64,000 nucleotides of DNA, taken from contig JAQENU010000002.1 in NCBI GenBank assembly GCA_027676805.1, positions 124,001 through 188,000 of the forward strand. The letters are read 5' to 3'. Source of the stretch: Coprobacillaceae bacterium UN01-12pH3A. Lineage in GTDB: Bacteria > Bacillota_I > Bacilli_A > Erysipelotrichales > Coprobacillaceae. Within the stretch, counting starts at the first letter, position 1. The number at the start of each line of letters is the position of its first letter. Made by a program: the position numbers and the translations under genes. The notes beneath the pieces are model-generated. The model saw only the letters and a program-made list of their open reading frames with translations, was not told where the DNA came from and ran no database searches. Of this stretch, positions 20,811-28,204 are shown piece by piece.

Positions 20811-21389
20811 CTAAATACTTTGATAGCGCTGAATAATTTCAGTGGCAATCTGTTTTCTTGTTTTTCGTTTGTCCATCGCTGTTTTTTCAATATAACGATG
20901 GGCCTTTGCTTCCGTCAAGAATTCATTTTCCATCAGCAGGCATTTCGCCAGATCGACTAATTTTATTTCCGCTATCTTATTTTTTAATTTTTTCTGTTCT
21001 TTCTGATAATTCTGAAAGCGAAAAGAATTCGCTCTTAAAAATGACAGCAGCTGTGCCAATATCTCCTTTTGCACCGGCTTGCTCAATACAAATACGCCGT
21101 ATTTTTCTACTCTTTCACGAACCGAATACACATATTTGCTCGCTAGAAGCAGCAGGATATTCAGATCGGGATAGCGATTCAGCAGTTTTAATACATACGC
21201 TATTTCATGCTGATCGGAAGTAAACGGGAGATCGATCAGCACAGTATCAATGGAATGCAGCATTATACTTTTAGTAACCTCTTCCTTACATTTTGCCAAG
21301 ATGACTTCACTCGGATAAAGCTCTTGAACGATCGCTTTCAACTGCATAAAGCGATCGGATTTTGTTGTACAGATAAGTATCTTCAGCAT
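20811..21389 (-). CDS. ANTAR-domain response regulator (RNA-binding antiterminator)
   Basis: 192 aa. Residues 1-115 form a CheY-like receiver with the acceptor-position D53 (VLIDLPF) and a late Lys (LSKPV), but the acidic pair near residues 8-9 is Thr-Thr, so phosphorylation may be lost. A coiled region leads to an ANTAR domain (about 133-192: KLVDLAKCLLMENEFLTEAK, then AHRYIEKTAMDKRKTRKQIA). ANTAR proteins bind paired hexaloop hairpins in leader RNAs and prevent termination. The gene is directly downstream of glnA, and candidate target leaders lie at glnA, glnN and dapH. No cognate kinase is nearby. Confidence 0.88.
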   Translation of the reverse strand: MLKILICTTKSDRFMQLKAIVQELYPSEVILAKCKEEVTKSIMLHSIDTVLIDLPFTSDQHEIAYVLKLLNRYPDLNILLLLASKYVYSVRERVEKYGVFVLSKPVQKEILAQLLSFLRANSFRFQNYQKEQKKLKNKIAEIKLVDLAKCLLMENEFLTEAKAHRYIEKTAMDKRKTRKQIATEIIQRYQSI

Positions 21390-21399
21390 CGAATGCCTC

Positions 21400-22644
21400 T
21401 TATTGCTTACGCAATAACTGAGTTCTGCTTTCTACATAGTAGTCAATCAGGGGTGAAGGGAGGGTTTGTTTTATAAACTCACTGTTTTTAGCGATAGTGA
21501 TCGCCTCATTTAAAGTTTTAGGCAGAGTATCCAACGCACTTTGCTTGATTTCTAAATTATCCGTACATTCGTCCATCAGCGCCAGCTTGTTTTTAATGCC
21601 ATCCATCCCTGCCGCAACCAATAGATTCACTGCCAGATAAGGATTGCATAAAGGATCACTGTTTCGTACTTCACAGCGAACTAAATGATCTTCTACCTTT
21701 GGAACACGAACTAAGGTCGTACGATTAGAATGTGACCAAGAAATATATTTAGGATCTTTATCTTCTCCTAAACGCTGATATGAATTGCGGTCTGGATTTA
21801 AAAACAACGCCATCTCTTTACTGTGAGCTAAAATTCCCGCAATAAAGTGTTTCAGCAACTCCGGCTGATCGAATTGAAAACTATTTTTACCGTTTTGTGA
21901 GAGTGATAAGTTAATATGCAGCCCACTCCCGCTTGCGAATTCAATCGGCTTCGGTAAAAATGAAGCATATAAACCATGTAATTCAGAAATTGTCTGAACT
22001 GCCCATTTAAATGTAATCAGCTGATCACAGGCAGTCAAACCATCACGATATTGAAAGTCCACCTCATGTTGTCCGGGACCTTGTTCATGGTGCGAACTTT
22101 CAGGTTCAATTCCCATCTCTTCTAAAGTCAGACAGATATCACGGCGGATATCTTCGCCTTTATCCAGCGGCGCCATATCAAAATAGCCGCCCTGATCATG
22201 TGGAATCCATGTACAACGGCCTTGATCATCGGTTTTAAAGAGGTAGAATTCACATTCTGTTCCACATAATACCTGATATCCCTCTTGTCTTACTTTTGCC
22301 AAGCGCTGCTTTAAAAGACTGCGGCAGTCGACTTCTAAAGGGGTCTGATCGGGATAATGAACACTGCAGAAAAAACGAATAACACTGCCGCTTTGCGGAC
22401 GCCAAGGCAAAATATCAAACGTAGAAGAATCCGGCATCAAAAGCAGATCTGATTCTTCAATCCTGCCAAAGCCGGCAATCGCACTGCCATCAAATAAAAT
22501 GCCTTCTTCAAAAATACGTGGCAGCTGACGAGGCATCACTGAGATATTTTTTTGATTCCCTAACAGATCACAAAAAGCTAAGCGAATAAATTTAACGTCG
22601 TGTTCCTCAATAAACTCTAATATTTCCTGAATGGTATGGTTCAT
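21400..22644 (-). CDS. glnA: Glutamine synthetase, type I (short form)
   Basis: Forms glutamine from glutamate, ammonia and ATP. 414 aa, shorter than the usual ~444. Signatures seen: FDGSAIAGFGRIEESDLLLMPD (split: FDGSAIAGF, EESDLLLMPD), CGTECEFYLF and HHEQGPGQHEVDF for metal/glutamate binding, ASGSGLHINLSL, and NSYQRLG. The C-terminal part lacks the adenylation Tyr region typical of GSI-beta. AGGAGG precedes the ATG. Its leader has a promoter and an attenuator-like terminator. It is divergent from glnN; ANTAR and pyrG follow. A gamma-glutamyl-amine ligase function is less likely but not excluded. Confidence 0.88.
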   Translation of the reverse strand: MNHTIQEILEFIEEHDVKFIRLAFCDLLGNQKNISVMPRQLPRIFEEGILFDGSAIAGFGRIEESDLLLMPDSSTFDILPWRPQSGSVIRFFCSVHYPDQTPLEVDCRSLLKQRLAKVRQEGYQVLCGTECEFYLFKTDDQGRCTWIPHDQGGYFDMAPLDKGEDIRRDICLTLEEMGIEPESSHHEQGPGQHEVDFQYRDGLTACDQLITFKWAVQTISELHGLYASFLPKPIEFASGSGLHINLSLSQNGKNSFQFDQPELLKHFIAGILAHSKEMALFLNPDRNSYQRLGEDKDPKYISWSHSNRTTLVRVPKVEDHLVRCEVRNSDPLCNPYLAVNLLVAAGMDGIKNKLALMDECTDNLEIKQSALDTLPKTLNEAITIAKNSEFIKQTLPSPLIDYYVESRTQLLRKQ

Positions 22645-22661
22645 ATACTTTCCTCCTTCAT

Positions 22662-22732
22662 AAATGAAAAAGCGCTCTTAACGGGACAATAAAAACACGA
22701 TGTTTATCCACATATAAGAACGCCTTTGTTCT
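22662..22732 (-). promoter_or_regulatory. glnA leader: hexaloop hairpin overlapping a terminator, candidate ANTAR target
   Basis: RNA hairpin AGAAC-AAAGGC-GUUCU (22732-22717) has a six-base loop with A1 and G4. The segment AAAGGCGUUCUU (22727-22716) also pairs over 12 bp, with two G-U pairs, to AAGAGCGCUUUU (22679-22668), followed by UCAUUU: a terminator before the start codon. The two folds are mutually exclusive. A second exact six-base loop (AUGU-GGAUAA-ACAU) follows three bases later but lacks A1/G4. Confidence 0.6.
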
Positions 22733-22747
22733 GTATTACACAGCAAT

Positions 22748-22776
22748 ATAATAGGGAATAGCGTATTAAATGTCAA
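22748..22776 (-). promoter_or_regulatory. Promoter of glnA
   Basis: Minus strand TTGACA (22776-22771), 17 bp, TATTAT (22753-22748). Start near 22741, giving a leader of about 97 nt. Confidence 0.8.
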
Positions 22777-22913
22777 GAAAAAACTTCGTTCAATCCATGC
22801 TTTTATCATTTTTTGAAAATTTCATTGAACTTAATGTCTGATACTTTAAATTTACCCCATTTTAACGATATTAACCTTCCTATTTAGTTTAAACAGACGA
22901 TCAACAAAAAGGA

Positions 22914-22941
22914 TTGACAGACAAAAAATCAATGCTATAAT
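22914..22941 (+). promoter_or_regulatory. Promoter of glnN
   Basis: TTGACA (22914-22919), 16 bp ending in TGC, TATAAT (22936-22941): consensus boxes plus extended -10. Start near 22948. Confidence 0.85.
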
Positions 22942-22953
22942 GGGGACAGAGAA

Positions 22954-22994
22954 AGCAAGGACGCTAGACACATTGTGTTTAGCGCCCTTTTTTC
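22954..22994 (+). promoter_or_regulatory. glnN leader terminator with hexaloop, candidate attenuator
   Basis: AAGG-A-CGCUA (22957-22966) pairs with UAGCG-C-CCUU (22980-22989) around a GACAC/GUGUU inner stem, followed by a U-run: an intrinsic terminator 30 nt before the start codon. AGC-AAGGAC-GCU (22954-22965) is a short alternative hairpin with a six-base loop, A1 and G4, that would break the terminator. Its stem is only 3 bp, and no second loop fits before the predicted start. Confidence 0.6.
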
Positions 22995-23023
22995 TTTGGA
23001 TAAACCAACAAGGAGGAACGACA

Positions 23024-25105
23024 ATGAGAGAGATTAAAGAGACTTTTGGATCGATGGTATTTAATGAAATTGTGATGCAGGAACGTTTGCCTAAAGAGGT
23101 AAATAAAAAACTGCAGAAAACGATTATTGAAGGAAAAGCATTAGATGTTGAAATTGCTGGTGCCGTGGCAAATGCCATGAAAGATTGGGCGATTGAAAAA
23201 GGGGCTACTCACTATACCCACTGGTTCCAGCCAATGACCGGGATCACTGCCGAAAAGCATGAAGCCTTCATCACCCCCAGCAACGGCGGAATCTTATTGG
23301 AATTTTCCGGTAAGGAATTAATTAAAGGCGAACCGGATGCATCGAGTTTTCCTAACGGCGGCTTGCGTGCAACGTTTGAAGCCCGCGGCTATACCACTTG
23401 GGATCCCACTTCTTATGCTTTTATTAAAGATAAAACGTTATGTATCCCGACTGCCTTTTGTACCTTTGACGGCTTATCATTAGATAAGAAAACACCGCTT
23501 TTACGCTCCATGGAATTGATCCATCAGCAAGCGATGCGCATTATTCGTTTATTTGATCATGAGGGAATAACGCGTGTCACTACTACAGTCGGAAGCGAAC
23601 AGGAATACTTCTTAGTGGATCGTCAGCTCTGTTGGCAGCGTCCTGATTTGATTCTATGCAAAAGAACCTTATTCGGTGCTCCTGCTCCTCGCGGTCAAGA
23701 ACTGGAAGATCACTATTTTGGAATGATTAATGAAAGAGTCAAAGCCTATATGCAGGAAGTCGATAAAGAATTATGGAAGCTTGGTGTTCTCGCTAAAACC
23801 GAACATAAAGAAGTGGCTCCGGCTCAGTTTGAATTAGCTCCTATTTTCACAACGGCGAACATTGCGGCCGACCATAACCAGCTAATGATGGAAGTGCTGC
23901 AGAAGGTTGCCTTTAAACATGGTTTTGAATGCCTGCTGCACGAAAAGCCCTATGAAGGCATCAACGGAAGCGGAAAGCATAATAACTGGTCAATCGTCAC
24001 CAATAACGGCATCAATTTATTAGAACCGGGTCAGACACCGGAAAAGAATGCTCGTTTCCTGCTGTTTTTAACTGCTATTATCAAAGCCGTAGATGACTAT
24101 CAGGACTTACTGAGAGTCAGTGTTGCCACAGCCGGCAATGATCATCGTTTGGGTGCCAATGAAGCCCCGCCGGCAATCGTTTCCATCTTCTTAGGAACCG
24201 AGCTGACCAATATCCTAGAAGCTTTAGAACAAGATCTTCCTTATAATCAAACCTATGAAAGATCAATGCAGATCGGTGTTGATGTTCTGCCGGAGTTTCC
24301 CAAAGATACCACTGACCGCAACCGTACTTCTCCGTTTGCCTTTACCGGCAATAAGTTTGAATTCCGAATGTTGGGATCTTCGCTTTCGATCTCTTGTCCT
24401 AATATTATCTTAAATACGATCGTCGCTGATGCATTGAGTCAGTTTGCCGATCAGTTAGAAAAAAGCACTGATTTCAAAACGGATCTGAATACATTGATCA
24501 AAGAGACCATTCGTCAGCATAAGCGCATCATCTTTAATGGCAATGGTTATTCTAAAGAATGGGTTGAAGAAGCCAAGCAAAGAGGCTTACTGAACATTAA
24601 AAATACTGCCGAAGCGATTCCTTATTATATTGCCGATAAGAATATTGAACTGTTTACTAAATATCATATTTATACAAAAGAAGAAATGTTTGCAAGAGAC
24701 GAGATTCTGTTTGATACCTACTCTAAAACATTGCAGATTGAAGCGATTACGATGGAACGTATGACAACCCAAGATATCCTGCCTGCTGCTTTTAGCTATC
24801 AAAAAGAACTGCTGACAACACTTCAATTAAAAAAGCAGCTGTCTATTGATGGTGAACCTGTCGAACTCCGTCTGTATAATGCCTTATCGAAAGAAATCAA
24901 AGGCATGGTAGAAGCGGCAGAGAAGATTCAGACAATTTTAAGTTCCACTAGCGGACTTTCTTTACCACAAGTATCTAAAATTTATGCAGATACCTTGATT
25001 CCGGCAATGAACACTCTGCGTCAGCATGGCGATCGTTTAGAAGAAATAGTTGATCGTCAAATTTGGCCGTACCCTCAATATACAGATTTACTGTATCGTA
25101 TTTAA
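23024..25105 (+). CDS. glnN: Glutamine synthetase, type III
   Basis: Large-subunit glutamine synthetase, 693 aa from the ATG 7 nt after AAGGAGG; the longer ORF from 22940 runs through the attenuator and is not credible. Type III signatures: FSGKELIKGEPDASSFPNGG (catalytic Glu/Asp region), GSEQEYFLVD, EVAPAQFELAP, NGSGKHNNWS and GNDHRLGANEAPPAIVS. Typical of Bacteroidetes and some Bacillota. It is divergent from glnA, so the organism has two GS types side by side. Followed by purF after a hairpin. Confidence 0.95.
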   Translation: MREIKETFGSMVFNEIVMQERLPKEVNKKLQKTIIEGKALDVEIAGAVANAMKDWAIEKGATHYTHWFQPMTGITAEKHEAFITPSNGGILLEFSGKELIKGEPDASSFPNGGLRATFEARGYTTWDPTSYAFIKDKTLCIPTAFCTFDGLSLDKKTPLLRSMELIHQQAMRIIRLFDHEGITRVTTTVGSEQEYFLVDRQLCWQRPDLILCKRTLFGAPAPRGQELEDHYFGMINERVKAYMQEVDKELWKLGVLAKTEHKEVAPAQFELAPIFTTANIAADHNQLMMEVLQKVAFKHGFECLLHEKPYEGINGSGKHNNWSIVTNNGINLLEPGQTPEKNARFLLFLTAIIKAVDDYQDLLRVSVATAGNDHRLGANEAPPAIVSIFLGTELTNILEALEQDLPYNQTYERSMQIGVDVLPEFPKDTTDRNRTSPFAFTGNKFEFRMLGSSLSISCPNIILNTIVADALSQFADQLEKSTDFKTDLNTLIKETIRQHKRIIFNGNGYSKEWVEEAKQRGLLNIKNTAEAIPYYIADKNIELFTKYHIYTKEEMFARDEILFDTYSKTLQIEAITMERMTTQDILPAAFSYQKELLTTLQLKKQLSIDGEPVELRLYNALSKEIKGMVEAAEKIQTILSSTSGLSLPQVSKIYADTLIPAMNTLRQHGDRLEEIVDRQIWPYPQYTDLLYRI

Positions 25106-25111
25106 CATTCA

Positions 25112-25136
25112 CTCCTGTATAGCCTTTATACAGGAG
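25112..25136 (+). terminator. Hairpin between glnN and purF
   Basis: CTCCTGTATA (25112-25121) pairs with TATACAGGAG (25127-25136). The tail ACTATTTATTT is a weak U-run, so it may terminate only partly and let purF be read from the glnN promoter. Confidence 0.5.
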
Positions 25137-25161
25137 ACTATTTATTTAAAAAGGAGACAAC

Positions 25162-26541
25162 ATGGAACGAGAACTACATGAAGAATGCGGCGTTTTTGGA
25201 ATTTACGGTTCAGACAATGCGGCAAATATCACTTATTACGGCTTACATAGCCTACAGCATCGCGGACAGGAAGCAACAGGCATCTTAGTTAAAAACGAAC
25301 AGGAATTCACCCTTTATAAAGGCGAAGGCTTAGTCAGTGAAGTTTTCAGCGCTGAAAAAATCAGCCGGCTAAGCGGTGATATTGCGATCGGACATGTTCG
25401 CTATTCGACTGCCGGCGGCGGTGGAATTGCCAATGTCCAGCCATTATTGTTTCGAACTATGCAGGGATCACTGGGAATCGCTCATAATGGCAATATCGTC
25501 AATTCGAATCCTTTAAAAGAACAGCTGGAAAAGCAGGGAAGCATCTTTTCTTCCACCTCCGATACAGAGATTATAGCTCATTTAATCAAGCGTGAAAGCG
25601 GAAGAATGATTGACCGCCTCTGTCAGGCACTTACTCAGCTTGAAGGGGCATTCGCTTTCTTAATCCTGATGGATCATGCCCTTTTCGTCGCAAGAGATAA
25701 ATATGGCTTACGTCCTCTTTCGATCGGTCAAATGAATGACGGAGCCTATGTGATTGCCTCGGAAACCTGTGCCTTTGAAGTGATTGGCGCTAAATTTATT
25801 CGTGATGTTCAGCCGGGGGAAGTCATCCGCATTAAAGACGGACAGTTAAAATCTACGTTTTACACGAAGAAAACCTCACATCATCTTTGTGCCATGGAAT
25901 ATATTTATTTTTCACGTCCTGACAGTCATTTAGAAAAGATCAATGTCCATACAGCCAGAAAACATTCAGGCAAGATTTTATATAAAGAAGCGCCTGTCAA
26001 AGATATTGATGTCGTCATTGGGGTGCCGGATTCATCTATTTCAGCTGCGATCGGTTACGCCGAGGCCGCCCAAGCCCCTTACGAGATTGGCTTGATTAAA
26101 AACAAGTACGTGGGAAGAACCTTTATCCAGCCTACTCAGCAAATGCGGGAACAGGGAGTGCGTATGAAATTATCAGTTATCTCTTCTATCGTCAAAGATA
26201 AAAAAGTAGTGATGCTGGATGATTCGATCGTTCGAGGAACCACCTCAAAACGAATCGTAAGTTTATTAAAAGAAGCCGGGGCAAAAGAAATCCATGTCCG
26301 AATTGCTTCCCCCGCGATTCGCTTTCCCTGCTTTTATGGCGTCGACACCTCAACGGTGGAAGAGCTGATATCCAAAAAGATGAACAATGAACAATTATGT
26401 CAGTATATCGGGGCCGATTCCTTAGCCTTTATCAGTGAAAAAGGGATTCAGGAAGCCATATATATAGACCATCCACAAGGTTTATGCATGGCCTGTTTTA
26501 ACGGTCATTATGTGACCGATTTATATGATAATGAGACATGA
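25162..26541 (+). CDS. purF: Amidophosphoribosyltransferase
   Basis: First step of purine synthesis: PRPP plus glutamine to phosphoribosylamine. 459 aa. An eight-residue propeptide precedes Cys9 (EECGVFGIYG), the Ntn glutaminase nucleophile. The PRPP loop is VVMLDDSIVRGTTS. The late CMACFNGHY cysteines fit the [4Fe-4S] ligands of the Bacillus-type enzyme. AAAAGGAG precedes the ATG. It is not in a pur operon here, but stands with other glutamine enzymes. Confidence 0.95.
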   Translation: MERELHEECGVFGIYGSDNAANITYYGLHSLQHRGQEATGILVKNEQEFTLYKGEGLVSEVFSAEKISRLSGDIAIGHVRYSTAGGGGIANVQPLLFRTMQGSLGIAHNGNIVNSNPLKEQLEKQGSIFSSTSDTEIIAHLIKRESGRMIDRLCQALTQLEGAFAFLILMDHALFVARDKYGLRPLSIGQMNDGAYVIASETCAFEVIGAKFIRDVQPGEVIRIKDGQLKSTFYTKKTSHHLCAMEYIYFSRPDSHLEKINVHTARKHSGKILYKEAPVKDIDVVIGVPDSSISAAIGYAEAAQAPYEIGLIKNKYVGRTFIQPTQQMREQGVRMKLSVISSIVKDKKVVMLDDSIVRGTTSKRIVSLLKEAGAKEIHVRIASPAIRFPCFYGVDTSTVEELISKKMNNEQLCQYIGADSLAFISEKGIQEAIYIDHPQGLCMACFNGHYVTDLYDNET

Positions 26542-26567
26542 AAAAACTGCAGACGCAGTTTTTATTT
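26542..26567. terminator. Bidirectional terminator after purF
   Basis: AAAAACTGC (26542-26550), AGAC loop, GCAGTTTTT (26555-26563). The same CTGC-AGAC-GCAG core recurs in the terminator at 28180. Confidence 0.88.
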
Positions 26568-27437
26568 ATTATTTAATTCACGAATCACTTTAATTACACT
26601 CGATGAATCCAAACCACCGCAGTCCTTGCTTTGAGCTAAACGGTAAAACTGCAGTCCAGTATTCAAAGTAAAGTTCGGAATTTTAGAATCACTGCATAGC
26701 TCTCTGGCTAATTCAAGATCCTTGACAACCAAATCTAAGGCAAAGCCCGGCTGATAATCCTCATTCTTTACTTTATTCATTTTAGCGTCTAATATTTTAT
26801 TATCGCCTGAACTAGTTGTTGTCACCTGATAAAATTTATCGATGTCAATGCCCAAGGCATCTGCTGTCATTAAAGCTTCACCATTAATCACCTGAGCCGT
26901 AAATGCCATATAGTTATTGATGATTTTGATTGCCTGTCCGCTTCCTCTTTTTCCCATAAAATGGAATGTTTTGCCAATCGTCTGCAAATATGGCATTAAC
27001 CCAGCTTGTTCAATTTCTTCTTCCGAAGCCCCTATCATAATCGATAAACTGGCATTACGTACCCCAACCGGACCTCCGCTTACCGGCATATCGACATAGT
27101 TAACCCCCTTAGATTCAGCCAAATCAGCTAAAAGGCAAGCCAGTTTAGGTGAAATGGTACTGAAATCCATAATAATTTGTCCTGCTTTAGCCGTTTGCAG
27201 AATCTCTTTCACAACACTTTCCACTTCTTTTGGTCCCGGTAAAGACAGCCCGATAATATCACTCTTTTCTACTAATTCTGATATTTGCTTAGCTGCGACA
27301 GCTCCCTCTTTTTGAAGTTCTATACACTTTTCCTGACTGCGGTTATACACCACTAAATTAGAAAACTCTTTTAAATAATTGACAGCCATGGGATACCCCA
27401 TATTTCCTAATCCGATAAATCCAATTCTCTTTTCCAT
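26562..27437 (-). CDS. NAD(P)-dependent 3-hydroxyisobutyrate dehydrogenase / tartronate-semialdehyde reductase family
   Basis: 291-aa beta-hydroxyacid dehydrogenase. The N-terminal GFIGLGNMGYPMA loop binds NAD(P), DMPVSGGPVG is the substrate-binding signature, and IKIINNYM carries the catalytic Lys. The C-terminal helical domain is complete. AGGAGG precedes the ATG. Divergent from a TetR gene with a clear operator between, so probably repressed by it. The exact substrate is not determined. Confidence 0.88.
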   Translation of the reverse strand: MEKRIGFIGLGNMGYPMAVNYLKEFSNLVVYNRSQEKCIELQKEGAVAAKQISELVEKSDIIGLSLPGPKEVESVVKEILQTAKAGQIIMDFSTISPKLACLLADLAESKGVNYVDMPVSGGPVGVRNASLSIMIGASEEEIEQAGLMPYLQTIGKTFHFMGKRGSGQAIKIINNYMAFTAQVINGEALMTADALGIDIDKFYQVTTTSSGDNKILDAKMNKVKNEDYQPGFALDLVVKDLELARELCSDSKIPNFTLNTGLQFYRLAQSKDCGGLDSSSVIKVIRELNNK

Positions 27438-27448
27438 GTTCTCCTCCT

Positions 27449-27471
27449 ATAAGTAACGTTTCGTCACTTAT
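27449..27471. promoter_or_regulatory. TetR-type operator between divergent genes
   Basis: ATAAGTAACG-TTT-CGTCACTTAT: 10-bp arms with one mismatch and a 3-bp centre. It overlaps the -35 of the TetR promoter and lies right before the ribosome site of the dehydrogenase. Confidence 0.72.
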
Positions 27472-27496
27472 CAATATGAATAAATTACGATATGAT
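27468..27496 (+). promoter_or_regulatory. Promoter of the TetR gene
   Basis: TTATCA (27468-27473), 17 bp, TATGAT (27491-27496). It lies inside the longest ORF, which supports the downstream start at 27521. Confidence 0.55.
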
Positions 27497-27520
27497 ACAT
27501 TCAAATTAAGGGATGGAACG

Positions 27521-28174
27521 ATGGAGAAAGAAATGATCAGGGCACGCAGTCCTCAGCAGAAACAAGAACGTTTAATGGAAATAATGACGATTACCGATGA
27601 AATGTTTTCTACAACGTCTTATCATGAGATTACCTTAACTACTATTGCCAAAGCATTAGGCTGGTCTCGGGGAAATCTTTATAAATACGTTAATACAAAA
27701 GAAGAAATATTTCTGGAATTATATTTAGTCAAGCAAGCGGCTTTTATGGCAGAACTGCAGCAGTCATGCTCTCTGATCTCCTGTCCAAGTAAAACACTGG
27801 CATATAAAATCAGTCAATGTTTCGATCATCATCGTGCATACTTAAGATATCACAATATTCTTTCATCGATCATTGAGACCAATGTGACAGTAGAAAAACT
27901 CGCTAAATTCAAGAAACAATCCTATGCTCAGCGACAGTATTTTTTTGACTTGCTCACTTTGCATTGTCCCAGCTTATCACCTAAAGAAATCAAACAGCTG
28001 TTTTTAACGTTCTTATACCAAGGCTGCGGGTTAGATAATCATACCCATGTCACTTCAGCACTTCAAGAAGCCATGGCATTAGCACAATTAGAATTTACCT
28101 TGGATGATTTTTCTGAACTGTTTGCTGATTTTATCACCATGTGTCTTGAACATTACCCGCAATCTTCTAAATAG
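27521..28174 (+). CDS. TetR/AcrR-family regulator
   Basis: 217 aa from the ATG at 27521, after AAGGG; a start at 27476 would lie upstream of the promoter -10. HTH at about residues 30-60 (ITLTTIAKALGWSRGNLYKY), typical TetR turn with VNTKEEIFLELY, then a helical ligand domain. It probably represses itself and the divergent dehydrogenase through the operator at 27449-27471. Confidence 0.87.
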   Translation: MEKEMIRARSPQQKQERLMEIMTITDEMFSTTSYHEITLTTIAKALGWSRGNLYKYVNTKEEIFLELYLVKQAAFMAELQQSCSLISCPSKTLAYKISQCFDHHRAYLRYHNILSSIIETNVTVEKLAKFKKQSYAQRQYFFDLLTLHCPSLSPKEIKQLFLTFLYQGCGLDNHTHVTSALQEAMALAQLEFTLDDFSELFADFITMCLEHYPQSSK

Positions 28175-28179
28175 TCTAA

Positions 28180-28204
28180 AACCCTGCAGACGCAGGGTTA
28201 TTTT
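28180..28204. terminator. Bidirectional terminator between TetR gene and carB
   Basis: AACCCTGC (28180-28187), AGAC, GCAGGGTT (28192-28199), followed by ATTTTTAA. Confidence 0.85.

Noticed and set aside
22940..23023. N-terminal extension of glnN
   Set aside because: The open frame runs through the promoter end and the leader terminator and has no ribosome site; the ATG at 23024 has AAGGAGG.
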